Shown piece by piece: positions 20,940 to 32,783 of a stretch of 64,000 nucleotides of DNA (positions are counted from its first letter, which is position 1; each line of letters begins with the position of its first letter). The stretch comes from Isoetes taiwanensis. Its lineage: Eukaryota > Streptophyta > Lycopodiopsida > Isoetales > Isoetaceae. The DNA lies in contig JAJEKV010000066.1 in the NCBI GenBank assembly GCA_021234155.1, positions 5,266,887 through 5,330,886 on the forward strand, read 5' to 3'. Under the pieces are notes generated by a model. The model was not told where the DNA came from. It did no database searches and saw only the letters and a program-made list of their open reading frames with translations. Both the position numbers and the translations under genes were made by a program.

Positions 20940-22860
20940 ATAATAACTAGTTTTAACTTGGGCCAAGACATGTGCATCCCATATCCTTTGAAAAAAAATG
21001 ACTATCTAGATAGTCTTCTAAGAGTTTGGAGTCAGAACTTGCAAACATCATGCATTATTCTTATTGCACAAACCAGTGGCGGGCAAACCATACACTACAA
21101 TGCTCTTTCCAACACCTTTTCAAGCACTGAGGAGATTCAGCCACGACAAGCTCTAGAAACATTTATTTATCATCGTGCATATCATGCACATTTTTGGGTT
21201 GCCTCTGGGGGGAGGGGGGAGGCAAACCCTCGCTCACGTGGGTTTCTGGCATATTCTAAGTATATGCTAGAATATGCCTAGGATATGCTGAAAACTGCTC
21301 CAAACTTACTGTTGCCTGTAATTTGATGGCCGCCAGTGTTGATGGGCAGCCGGTATGCAAACTGGCTAACCGGCAATGCCATGGTTGTTCTGTGGTTCCA
21401 AAAGAGTAGATTCGTCGCAAACAGATTCTTCAAATGACATTTTTACATATAACTATTACAAATGCTGCTGATGCATTTTTGCTCTATGTTCTGGCTCGAC
21501 GTTTAGCCATTCCTTGCTTTCAGACATTACAGGTTGGAGCTTCAGGTACGTTTTTTAACAGGGTATTAATTCTCCAGGCACTAAACAGAGGATTTAAAAT
21601 TCTTTTGCATGTCTTTTGCTGACAGAAGCAGCTTCATGGGTAGGTTTTATAGTTTCATAGACAGATGAAACTTCATAGATCACTCAATTTTGGAGTATCA
21701 GAGGTACTTTGTGGTGAAGTTTTTGCTTTTTAAAGGTTTGTTGGCGCAGGGAAATATTCATCAGTGCAGGTAGAACCCTAACCACCTAAACCTTTTTTAT
21801 TTGTTCTCATGCTTCTATTATGTATATACTCATCTAGTTTTACCTTTTACCTGGATTGAAATCTATCTGCCAGTGTTTTGACTCTTCAAATCGGGTTTGA
21901 GGGTGTTTGAGGGTTTCATTCTTGTTGGTGCCCATACAACTTCATTATCTGTAATGGTTTAGATTTGGGCTATCAGAGCTATGTCTGCAAGCAAGCAGCA
22001 TCGAGTATGTGCATAAGAATCCCAAAGTGGTAATGACTAAATGAGCCGAAATTGCTGCTTTTTTTATTAACTCCAATATACTCTAGTATACGTTGCATCA
22101 GATTTATAGATCAGGTAAATGGATAAATGATCTTGACAGTTTCCATATGGAGAATTGTTAGCCTTTAAGTCTTTTAAATTTTTGACATTATTTGCAGTGA
22201 TAGTCAGCATCTTCCTTAGAACTTTTTCTTGCAACAAATGTCAAAGGTTCGTGCACAAAATGTTATTTCTTTGATGGACTACATTTCGAAACAAAACTAA
22301 CATTACGTTTCTTCTGTGATTGAGGCAGAGCTTAGACTTATTAGCTTGCAAAATCGCTCTTTGCCAGTAGAGGAAGCTGGTTTCTACGAGTTGCCTAATT
22401 GCTTTGATTAAGGTACATTGCTTGCTTCCATGGCTAATTTCAACTGCTTTATTTCAATGGTAATCATTTTGAGGGTTTAAGATTGTCAAAGAAAGCCACC
22501 TTTATCCAGAATTAGGAGTTGTAAAAGAACATGGAGTTGTAAAGGACTCCACAAAATGATCGGTCTTCATTTTATTTCATAATTGTCAATAATGTATCTT
22601 AGTTTGTTGTAGGTCTATTGCAAGACTAAGCTTCTTCAAAAGCTTTGCATGTTTTGAGCTTAAAATTGTGTTCCTACTTCCTACACAATAATGCTAATGT
22701 TTTTTATTTGCTCTGTTGTTACAATTATCTCCCAAAAAAAAGCTTATTATAAATTGCAATTTTAAAATCCAAAATCCCAAAACAGGCCAGAATTTTATTT
22801 TTTCAAGAAGGAATTTGCAATTGCACTATAGGTCATTAGTGCGTTTGCTAGGTCACCTTG
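20940..22860. other. Intergenic, no gene seen
   Basis: AT-rich single-copy-looking DNA between the inverted arm and the first copy of the direct duplication. Only chance-sized open frames occur. Confidence 0.4.
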
Positions 22861-24438
22861 TTCTTTGCCCAGAGCAAACAAAAAATCGACCACAAATGTT
22901 GTTTTTCTAAGGGCGGTTTCCCATGAGCTTGTAGACCTCAAAGTATCTGAAGGTCAACCTGCACACAAGAATTCCCTCATTCCCATGAACTAAAGATCTA
23001 ATCCTATCATCTTGGCATTGAACTGGAGGAATTTTAGCACAAAAGATAGAAAATCTTGTTTTTGCAGCCTAAAGAAGACAAGACCAGTTGCGAAACCTCA
23101 GCTTTCCTTTTCAAGTCTGAAACCTGAGTTCCTCCACGTAAGGCGTTCATGGATACGTGGAAGATGATCCCTGATCTCAAGAAAGCCTCGAGGTTTTTGG
23201 CCCATGGGAAACCGCTCTAATTCCAAAATAACAAACCTAGAGTACTGGCCTAAATATACACTGACAAATACCATAGATTTGGTTCAAATATCTCCCAAAA
23301 TAGCAACCCTATCAATTTATACTACCAAAACCATTTGAAAACTGGGGCAACTCTACAACTTTTCCAAATTATGGCATGCCATAAAATTCATAATTTTTTT
23401 ATTTGTGTATTCGTATGCCTTTGAGTATTTTGATGACGATAAACCAACAATGCTAGAAGTGGGAGATTGAGAGAAGATGGACGAAGGCATAATGATTGGT
23501 GTTTTAGGACGGACACATATGGCAGATTGAAGATTACACGTCGGCTGCAAGGGGAGTGGCATCTGAAGGTTTTTTGCAGCTTGCAGTTTGTTTGGCATTA
23601 GAGGTTCATTGTCTGTTGTGGTCCTTGGAGCTAGTTTTGCAGTCTATCCCATCGTTGAAATGCACATGCTTAAGAGGCAAGTTAGGCGGGTGAAGGTAAG
23701 GCAGATGGAACCACAGATGTATTAATATAATCGGGTGGGAAGGTTAGACATATTTCTATGGCTAGAGAATAGAATAGAAAATTTGAACATCCATGGAGAT
23801 TCTCGTAACAATCCAAAGGCACCCTTTCCATGACACCAATCTCCACTGTAAGAGGCAAATTCTCTGTTATCTTCCCCCTAAAGACACATTCTTAATAGAA
23901 CAATAGGAATTTCGTCTGAAACTCCATCCATGAAGACCAAGAGATCCTTGAGGCCCAATACAAAAAAGCACGGTAAGCCCATTACTATGCAAGATTACAA
24001 AATCCCATCCTAATTGGTCTTTGAGAGAGAAACCTTTACAGTAATATATCTATTTATGAATATATGCATATCAATGCGCTTGTGGTGGACATTGCTAGGC
24101 TTGTTGGTCAAGAGCCCGAGGATTCACCTTTGCTCATTCAGGACAGGGGCTTTTTTTGTACCATTTTCGTACGCATATTTAAGGGTTATGTGTGTTTTTA
24201 AGCACTGACTTAGTGAACAAGTTTTATAGGAGGGGTCGAATTCCCTTTTGAAAATGCCCATATAAAAAGGGATTTTTTTTTGCTACCCTTTGAATGCAAA
24301 TGCCATAACCACTTTACATATTGCAATACCCCTTTGCTTCATGCGAGTGAGCTCTGCATTGCTATTTAAGTTTAACACCTGCATCTCCCATTATCAAGTA
24401 ATGAATTCCATTAATCATTCTCATCAATAGACAAATTC

Positions 24439-24714
24439 CTATGAATTTTGAATTTTTGGTCCCATATCAACTTCCTGTTGAGTGATCGAAATCATTATCT
24501 CCCTCCGAATGATGGCCCTTTCTGCAGGTTTACTGGATACATAAATATTGAGGTGGTCCCATCTACATGCATGCGTTTCATAAACCACAAGTTGCCACCT
24601 CCCATTTGTGTCCATTAAATTGAAGTTGGACATTTTTCCCTCTAGATAATAAAGCAGTATCACCCTTCCAAAGGCTAAGCCTCCCACCCACGTACTCAGA
24701 GATTTAGCTTTCAA
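24439..24714 (-). other. Open frame conserved in both duplication copies
   Basis: A 91-codon frame contains a WQLVVYETHACRWDHLNIYV stretch. The second copy (39781-40055) keeps most of the residues but has an indel that splits the N-terminal part into another frame. Conservation may simply reflect recent duplication. No domain is recognised. Confidence 0.2.
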
Positions 24715-25524
24715 TCTAATAGTCTATTTATGAAAATGATACCTGCCAACATTGATCTTATTGCCGTGAATACTTTAGCTATAGTGTTTTAAGTAAATGG
24801 TTTCAAAAACAACTCAACAGAACATATTTTGTCAAGTTCAACTTTAGATTAGATAAACTTCATGGTGAGTTGGTTATCATGTCTGCAGACTAAATATTTT
24901 AGCTTGGAGTTATATGAATTTTATTGAACTCCGACTTAGATGAATTTTATCCCGATTTAGATGAATTTTATCTTGATGGAAAGATAGTTGAATTTTATTT
25001 TGTTGACAAGATATTATATTAATCTACATTGTTCATGAAGATAAGTTTTGAATTTAATGAGCCACAAAAAACTATATTACCATATCTAACAAAATGCCCT
25101 TCATTTGGAGGGCATATTGGTAATAGCAAAAAAGTAGGGGTATTTTGGTCATTTTCCCAAAAGAAAATTAGAATGTCCATAGATTCGCCTGAATGAATCC
25201 ATCAGAGTGTTCTAATGCTACAGTAACTTCCGGAGCTGAGCCAATAAAGAAAGAAACGTGAGGAGAAAGAAATGTCCAATTTGGTGATCTATTGATGTTA
25301 CAAGACAATATTCAAAAGCATAAACGTACTCTCTATCATAATGTCTCATGTGTTCCGTATAGACGTATTCAAGTACTAATGTGAATTTTAGTTACTAATA
25401 TCACAAGCATACAATGACATACAGATCAATACAAAAAGGACACATCTTCAAAAGGTTGTTGGAGAAGCACAAGGTGGAACCTCATGGATTAAGATGCTCT
25501 CCAATATAGTTAAAAGCAACAAGG

Positions 25525-25963
25525 ATGAGAGTGGAGATGACCATGTATTGCATGGCAACAAGGATGAGAGTGGAGATGACCATGTATTGCATGGCAACAA
25601 TAATGACCATAGCCATAGTGGTTCTATGTGATGGCCAGTGTGAAGACACTCATATCTCCCTAATGACTTGCCATAATGCAGCACAAAGCAATGCTGGATA
25701 TCCAGGAGATGATTGTTGCTCCACTATGCATGGCTTTGATGGCAAACCAGATTGCTTATGTACTGCTCTTCTATTAGCTAATGATTCTCCTCTCAAACTC
25801 GATGTCGCGACCACCCTCACCATCCCGGCTCGTTGCGGTATTTCTAATCTTCTCCCTGAAAATCTCTCTTGTGGAGGTTAGTTTTGCTTTGAATGTGAAT
25901 TTATTTTGATATGCTAAGCTAATTGATTTGAGTAATGCAGGTATTTCTGGTTCTAGCAAGTGA
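25525..25963 (+). CDS. Non-specific lipid transfer protein, copy 1, with duplicated signal-peptide segment
   Basis: CDS join(25525..25876,25941..25963), 124 residues. It is a secreted small protein with the eight-cysteine motif of plant nsLTPs (C-x9-C-x14-CC-x11-CLC-x24-C-x11-C) that binds lipids in an internal cavity, usually in the cell wall or apoplast. The 64-base intron has GT/AG ends and exon 2 encodes ISGSSK then stop. The N-terminus is odd: the 13 residues MRVEMTMYCMATR are followed by a near-identical second set, a 39-base tandem duplication absent from the sister gene at 41003. Upstream bases present in the sister, including its first ATG, are deleted. The hydrophobic core TIAIVVLC remains, so secretion may persist. 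The CLC residue pair resembles type D-like nsLTPs. Confidence 0.85.
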
Positions 25964-26278
25964 CTCCTTGCAGATGTTGCATTGTAACTTGTGTATTGTT
26001 CTTTTATCTTTCAATAGACACATGTTAGATCTATTATATTGTGTAATCTGTTGCATCTTACTAGATGAAGTTTCTATTGAAATTTCAAGTTGTAGACATG
26101 GAGCATTCAAGGAAAGAAAGAAGAAAAATACTATGGTGTGATTCATGAGTTTAGATACAAAACAGATATAGAAGATTTATATATAATGGGTAGATTCATG
26201 CAGGGAAGCATGAACTAGAGGTATACATATAAACCATAATCTATATAACCAAAATGAAGAGTAGATCGAGAATGTGCG

Positions 26279-26380
26279 TCAGCTGCCTAGGACAGAAATA
26301 CCTGCAGGAAGAAAAGATATGATGGTCCAGAAGAAAAGAAGAACAGAAAAAAAAAAAAAACAGAAAAAAAGGGTGCATAC
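26279..26380 (-). pseudogene. Orphan last exon of a second nsLTP gene
   Basis: On the minus strand, CTGCAG followed by GTATTTCTGTCC and stop TGA (exon 26301-26279) matches exon 2 of the nsLTP at 41738-42152, and the A-rich DNA beyond matches its intron. Exon 1 is missing: the duplicated block ends inside the intron near 26380. The remnant encodes only the terminal ISVLGS and cannot make a protein. Confidence 0.8.
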
Positions 26381-26384
26381 CACG

Positions 26385-27560
26385 CAACTCTCAGCTGTTT
26401 TGCCACGCAACTCTTAAGAAAGTTTAGAAAAACATTATTATAAAAGTTAAGAAATATAAGAATTTTAGTTCAAGAATATCATCTATTTGGATTAAAAAAA
26501 TCACAATCTAAGGATCTTTAAGGATTTTTAAGGATTTTAAGGTATTTTATATGAAATACGTTTTTAAAGATTTTTTCTAAAAATTTTAAAAAACTTCAAA
26601 AAATATTAAAAAACGTTTTTTAAACGTACGGATTTTGATGTACTTAACAACATTGTCATGAAGTACATGCCTTTTGGAGAAAAAATAAAGCTCCCTTAAG
26701 CAGACAAAATCTCTGCTAGACTGTCGATTACTAGATTATATGTACAAAAGATCGATTGGATGCAATGGCCATAGATCGAATAAAAACAACTTCTTTAAGT
26801 GCAAAAATGCAGCCTATACAAGACTATAACTAAAAGGAAATGTTACTGCCTACAGATTATGGCAAAGATCACAGATGGTTGAAGGAGGCGAGATCAGAGA
26901 TGAAGATATTCCAGGGAAAATTTTAAGCACCTTATAACTTTTCTAAATGAAGTGAATTGGCCATTCCTTATATAATTTAGCTGTTGAAGTGAAGCTTGAA
27001 ATGGCCATTTTTGCTATTATTTTCCAATACGAGTAAACAGAAGTCCGACCAAAGATCTAGCGCCAAAAGGGGTAGATCTTTTGCCTTGCCGTGGCAGAAG
27101 AAAAGTTGTTCTACAATACTAAGTACATGAAACTTAGTAGAGAAACTTGTTCACTTGGTGGTGCCACTGCGAAAATGTTGAAGAGATTTTATACGATATA
27201 AAAGTAGCCAAAAATCCAAGTAATTTCAACCAAACGTGTATTACGGCTAGTGGAGGGAGGCTGGGAAGGGGGCTTATGCTCAAAGCCTTCAACAATTCTT
27301 CATAACTGCTGTTGCCAGAAAATATGCGCGGATGTAGTACTTTCAAATGTGGAAGCTTTCTCCAATAAAGTAGTCCATACCATATGTTTCGATTCTTTTT
27401 GTGGGTTTAAGGGAGTCCATTCTAGGGAGGAATTAGTTGCCATTGGGCAAATACAGGAATCAATCAGGGGCCTGTTTTGATACCATGTAATCAGAGGGAC
27501 CATCAAGTTAAAGTAAATTCATGTAATCTTTTGCATCTATATAATTCTGCCTTAATCTTA
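26385..27560. other. AT-rich intergenic DNA
   Basis: Runs of A and T with repeated AAGGATTTTTAAGG-like words (26505-26640) occur, and no gene. TGATACCATG at 27478 resembles the first bases of a Met-tRNA primer-binding site but has no LTR partner. Confidence 0.35.
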
Positions 27561-27568
27561 AAAAAATA

Positions 27569-27735
27569 ATGTGCTAACACACTGTACGTCGCCCTTGCAA
27601 CTGTGTTATAGATGGAGCCTTCTTCATCTTGTGCCAGTAAGGTGTCATACAATGCTAACGCACTGTAGATTGCCCTTGCAACTGTGTTATAGAGGGATGC
27701 TTCTTCATCTTGTGCGAGTAAGGTGTCATACCATA
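27569..27735. repeat. Two tandem units of 81 bp
   Basis: GCTAAC.CACTGTA.. followed by CCTTGCAACTGTGTTATAG and CTTCTTCATCTTGTG occurs twice with an 81-base period (key word at 27593 and 27674). Non-coding. Confidence 0.75.
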
Positions 27736-28464
27736 CCATAACATACCAGTAAGGTGCATTAGCTTGAAACAAGAAAATAATTTCAACCTGGTCATAGTAT
27801 TATAGTAATTGATATCCATAATGTTGTAATAGTTGGCATCCATACACAACACTATGCTGTTGAAATGAATCTTATTGAGTGCTCTTTCCACAATATGGCC
27901 TAGAGCTTGTGCAAGCTCATCTTGGCTTTGTAGCCTCTAACAATGTTTATTTACGGAATCTAGTGTGAGAAAGTCATTGATTAATATTCTTATCTTTCAT
28001 TGTGTAAGCATTTCCAAGTCAAGTCCTTGCACTTGAGTTTGCTTTACGTGACAAATATTTTGGTGGTTAGAACTCTTATATTAATATACCGTATTAGGTC
28101 ATACAGACCAAAAAACATGCGATGAAGATGGAAAGAATAGAGAGGAAAAATAGCATAAGACTGTTGGCTCAACTTGGAAAAGGATTGTGCTAGCCATGTT
28201 AACATGATAACTTGCAAAGTACAAGCCACTTGTCTATGATACTAGTGTTGGCATAAGCTTTACTATTTATTCTAACAATACGTGCATGATAGGGACAAGT
28301 TTGTTGATGAGCAGACTTTGGAATATACAATACATGTGCATATTCTATGTACCTAAAACCATTGAAGACACAGTTAGAGCAATCTTGCATAAGCTTGTCA
28401 TTATTTAATTATCTATTAACTGAAGAAGATTTATGAGTTTATGCTTTATGATGGCTTTGTTTCC

Positions 28465-28604
28465 AGAGAACTTGGTTGATTTTGCAACTGCAAATAATAG
28501 GCTAACTGTGGCAACACCTAGAAAGAGACAACACAGAGAACCTGATTGATTTTGCAACTGCAAATAGTAGCCTAATTGTGGCCACACCTAGAAAGAGACA
28601 ACAC
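28465..28604. repeat. Two tandem units of 70 bp
   Basis: The segment AGAGAAC..G.TTGATTTTGC through CTAGAAAGAGACAACAC is repeated with a 70-base period and about six mismatches. Non-coding. Confidence 0.8.
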
Positions 28605-29410
28605 AACAGATTGATTAAAACGATCCTTAACTGAACTTCTGAACAAGATTGTTTACTTGACATTCAAAGATAACTGGACCTCCACATAGACTGCATAATG
28701 GAGCATTTGGTTTTAGATGGAAAGAGAGAATCCAATTCAAGAATGGTTACAATGGAATATAAAATCAACTCGGGCATAGGAAACAAAGAAATGATGGGAT
28801 TCATATCATACAATCACATCTTCGCATACCAAGGACGTACTAAGGGGACATCGAACTAGGAGAAGCGAAAAAATGATGTAAACAAGTAAATAATGACGGG
28901 AATGAATACAAGTGAAATATGTTTACATGAGCTTCAAAATAGTTATTGACAGATATCGCATCTGCCAAAAAATCAGGCCAACTACAAAGAGAATTGTGCT
29001 ATCAGGGAAAGATGTCTCCATGATATGCTTCATGCTTCACGGGGCATAAAAAACACCTTGCCCTAAACCCTTTGTTTTTCTTTCTTATTGTTGACAAACC
29101 CCCACAAACCAAGACAATATTTTAGCAACCTAAGGGCCTCTGTTGAAGGATCTATGCTTTTCTGATAAGTCTTTGCCAACTCAAGGCGTTCAGTGCAAAA
29201 AATATTTACAAGTTGATATGAACTGCTTGGTTCCATGTCCTGCCTTCCAAAGTGTTTAAAATTAGTACAGCCGGGTAAGTATTGTCATCTACATTTCCAC
29301 AAGAATTGTTGTTATGGCACATTAGCCTCCAAGTTATTGCCTTAAGAATCATTTTATACCTGAAATGTTGAGCTTACCTTATGATACATGATAATTATTC
29401 CCTACAGCCA

Positions 29411-29690
29411 TCAACCATCTTGTACATAAAACTCAAGCCCTGCTTCTCTAGGGGAAGAACCCCGACAATGGTTGCACATGAATGTTTTATCAGGACTGCG
29501 AATAAAGTGATTTATGTGCCTTTTACAACCAGGCCTTTTGAACTGTTTGCGCTTTCGTAATCTATGCCAACATGCTGCACATAACAGATCCAATGAAGAT
29601 GTCTTCTCATATTTTGTGTCATCTATACAGTTACAATATTCTTCACAACAAGCAATACAAAAAGTACGGCCATGAAATTATTGTTGTTTT
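29411..29690 (-). pseudogene. Cysteine-rich zinc-finger-like coding remnant
   Basis: A minus-strand frame of about 90 residues is dense in cysteines in pairs: FCIACCEEYCNC, LCAACWHRL, then PGCKRH and FMCNHC. The paired C-x2-C spacing suggests zinc binding. It is opened by a stop rather than a start codon and ends at 29411, so it is probably an exon or fragment. No catalytic domain accompanies it. A transposon-derived protein or a regulatory zinc-finger gene are both possible. Confidence 0.4.
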
Positions 29691-30049
29691 AGAGCTTGCT
29701 GTTGTTGACACCAATCATGAGTGCAATCATTTACTATCCTAACCTTTTCACATTTTGGTTATGTCTCAACATCAATAGCACAACCATTATCTCCAAAAAA
29801 TGAATAATGACCGTTATGGTAAAGTTGATGGTTGAAATTCTCTACTAGCAGTGGAGCTCCATCACTCAATACTGACTTCGAGATTTCCAAATGCTCTGTT
29901 GTACCTCCATGAAGTCATGAATTCAACTGTCGCAAAAGGACCACAAGCTTATTTGCTTGCTTCTTTGTTCAGATAAATACTTGTAGCTATGGATTGAAAC
30001 ATGTAGGTGAGAGTGGCTGCAATTGCCATGAGAGGCGACAGCTACAGAT

Positions 30050-30115
30050 TATAAAGATAAGATAAGAGAAGATAAGATGAATTTTTACGGCCACGGGAAC
30101 CCAACGGGTTATACA
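30050..30115 (-). mobile_element. LINE 3' tail fragment of the (TTATC)n type
   Basis: GATAAG repeats are followed by TTTTTACGGCCACGGGAACC, matching the tail of the element at 20113-20520. Only about 65 bases remain. Confidence 0.5.
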
Positions 30116-31782
30116 CTTCTGAGATGAAAACTATACAATTCTGAGATGTCCTTCTTTTGTGATGATCACGAATCATTAGTTGATATTAGCATTACATTAC
30201 ACGATTTTACGACTTCTCAGAGCACCATCTTATGCATGAGTTGGCATATTACGTAATTGAGATGCGTGTCTTCAATTGCTGAGCCATCAACAGCTACCAG
30301 GATCTTCTTTATTTATTACTGAGTATCTAGTATCATAATTACTGCAAAGGTCTTTCCCATGAAAGCCATTTAAGGCGTTTTTAATCCTAGTTTGTTGGTC
30401 TTCATGAACATAAAATAATCTATTCTATTCTATTCAACACCGAGGATTACATGCCAACTTATAATTTTGTACTAATGAAAAAGGGCAATTTCATGTCAAC
30501 TTTTATTACGACCGTTAGATGTACCGTAATTTGTATGACGACGAACTTCATCACTTTGTATGCGAAAGGAGAATCGTTTTGTTGCATCCTAGCCATGCAA
30601 ATTGCCATAGCACAAGCATGTTTTTAGTTGGTTTCATTCGCATCTTCAAAGATGAATGCAAGCATTGTGCCGTTTTGTCCCGTTCCAGTGCAAGCATCCA
30701 AGAAAGCATTGTTCCATATAACTCATAGCTGGACATCCACATGGCAAGGAGAAGAGAAAGCAAAGGAAAGAAGGAATTCTAACTAAGGAAAACATGGGAA
30801 GAAGAGGCAAAACATGGGAAGGAGAGGCAAAGTAATTGCATTTGTGAAATAACGGCCTTTCGTTTGCCATTTATACATTTTTTGCAGTAGTGAAATATTA
30901 AGTATAGCTCCATCACTCTTACTTTATTGTTCTATTATTTTGCACAAGAGCCAAATTTGCTATATTGCCTGCTATGGAAACATTATAATATAGCAATGAC
31001 CAAAATTGCCTTATAGTCTACCAGTGATGAGGCTTTTCTAGTAAATATAATAATTTTCCGGTTATCTTAGTTATGCCCCCATAAAGCTCATCATACAATG
31101 ACCAAAAAGTGAAGAAACTTTAGTCCTTGAATGTTCAGTGGACCCTTAAAATTTCAAAAGACCTTTAAATATGTCCCGTTAATAATCTACTCAATTGCAA
31201 AACAGTAGATGCATAGGAATATTTAGTGAATTGTTAAAAGATCGTGAATTGTTAAATGTGCACATAGATTTTTGTGTTTTCGTATTGCGAACTTAATAGA
31301 TTTAATTAGAAATATTAAATATAGCACTTTTTTTTAGCCATAAGAGCATGCGTACAAAGACTTCCATGTTTACGTATTGAAAACTTAATATATTCGAGAA
31401 ATATTTTTATGTTTTCATATTGCTTCTCAAAATGAGCCATAAGAGCATGTATGCAAAGATTATTATGTGTCATATTGAAAACTTAGTAGATTTAAGAAGT
31501 CTTTCATGTTTTCGTATTGAAAATTACATTCTTGTAGCCCGAACAAGTTTTGAACTAGCGACGTTTTGCATGCAAAGATTTATATTGGAAACTTAATAGA
31601 TTTGAGAAATACCTTCATGTTTCATATTGCAAACCACCTACTTGTGGCCCCAACGAGTTTTCAAACTCGTGGCAAAGAGAAGTGTTTTCATCTGAAAACG
31701 TTATAAATTTGAGAAATTTTTCATGTTTTATACTGCACTTGGCCCATATGAAAATTAAATCGATTTGGTGACATCATAACGA

Positions 31783-32538
31783 GAAGGTTTGCTGTAGATG
31801 TTCATAAGATTTTGGTCGAAGGTTGGGTTGGGCGATTGTTTTTTTTTTTTCTAAGTGGGTTTTATTCCAATGGTTCAATTTTGGCTATTTTCTTAGTTTC
31901 CTTCCTATGATCTCGCGGGACAGGGGCCGGATTCATGAATCTGGAAGTGGCTGCAGCAGAGTTGCCGAAGTTGGCTGGGTTGCTTCTAGTTTTGTGCAGG
32001 GCTCCATCTGCTTTACAGGGCATCTGATTTACGGTTGCATCTGGGTCTTGCATTGAAAAGCAGTTGTTTCCTTTTTTATGAGGGCCGATTCATGCATCTG
32101 CCCTGATTTGCAAATCTTGGGCTGCACAGTCCGAAGCTTCAGGCTGCTCGGAGTTCTGATCATATCCGAGAGCAGATCCGGGCGATCTTCGCAGCAAAGT
32201 GATGCCCTTGTCTTCCTCGCTTGACGATCTTCTGCTATCTCTGCAGAGTTGCCTCTTTAGCAATCTTCCGAAGCTATCTTCTGGACGTTGGCGATCTTAC
32301 GCTTAGCAAATGATGCCGCTTTGCCTCTTTTAGCTCTTTTGGGCTCGCTAGCGGCGATGCACGTTTGCCCTCACCGGAGCTTATCATGTTCAGGTTTGAA
32401 CGAACCACCGAAATGCGCATGTATTTGCACATTTTGGTGTATCCAATGTTTATACGTCATAATTCAATGGTTTAACAATGGTTCAAACTAAAAAAAAATA
32501 CAAAAGATTACACTTAGCGATAAGGTTACACTCAGCGA
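31783..32538. mobile_element. Insertion of about 755 bp in the right arm, type unknown
   Basis: The left arm passes directly from the tRNA 3' flank to CGTTATGATATCATG (about 17570-17605), whereas here 755 extra bases intervene. They begin AGAAGGTTTGC and end near a short A-run (32490) and CACTCAGCGAG. A 77-codon frame (31823-32056) has no known motif. An A-rich stretch close to one end suggests a retroposon; a clear target duplication was not found. Confidence 0.5.
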
Positions 32539-32561
32539 GGTCGGCATTATGCTATGTTGTA

Positions 32562-32634
32562 TGGCCCTAGCGAGTTTCGAACTCGCGACCTTTTGCGTGT
32601 AAAGCAAACGTGATAACCAATACAACATAGGACC
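32562..32634 (-). tRNA. Diverged tRNA-Val (TAC) copy, possibly inactive
   Basis: Inverted-duplication partner of the tRNA at 17495. The anticodon arm (loop TTTACAC), variable loop and T arm are identical. In the acceptor stem, pair 6-67 has changed from C-G to T-A, keeping pairing. The D arm has two G-to-T changes (TTGTATTGG), which break its first pair and spoil the internal box A promoter. It is probably poorly or not transcribed, yet the acceptor stem is intact. Non-tRNA DNA begins immediately at its 3' side, next to the unidentified insertion. Confidence 0.75.
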
Positions 32635-32656
32635 TGGATGTTAACACAAATTTGTC

Positions 32657-32668
32657 TTATATATATAG
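32657..32668 (+). promoter_or_regulatory. TATA-like element of the right OMT gene
   Basis: TTATATATATAG lies about 115 bases upstream of the preferred ATG at 32784. The same element is kept in the left copy at 17458-17472. It sits only some 25 bases from the 5' end of the divergent tRNA copy. Confidence 0.5.
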
Positions 32669-32783
32669 TCTTCTGTGACAGGAAACAAATTTGTATTAAT
32701 GACACGTTTTGCAGAGGTAGACGTGGAATTGGGCATATTTGTGTAATGCAGGGGCGGTGCTGCTGTCTGAGGGCAGCGAAAAT

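Larger units (their letters stand above)
22862..26380 (+). repeat. First copy of a direct segmental duplication
   Basis: From CCAGAGCAAACAAAAAATCG at about 22868 onward, this block matches 38187-41850 in the same orientation with small indels. It contains one nsLTP gene and the last exon of a second. The match ends where the poly(A)-rich intron of the second nsLTP leads into exon 1 in the other copy: here the sequence turns into GCATACCACGCAACTC instead. Confidence 0.88.

Noticed and set aside
26500-26640. Possible matrix-attachment or origin sequence
   Set aside because: AT richness alone is not evidence, and no specific motif set could be identified.
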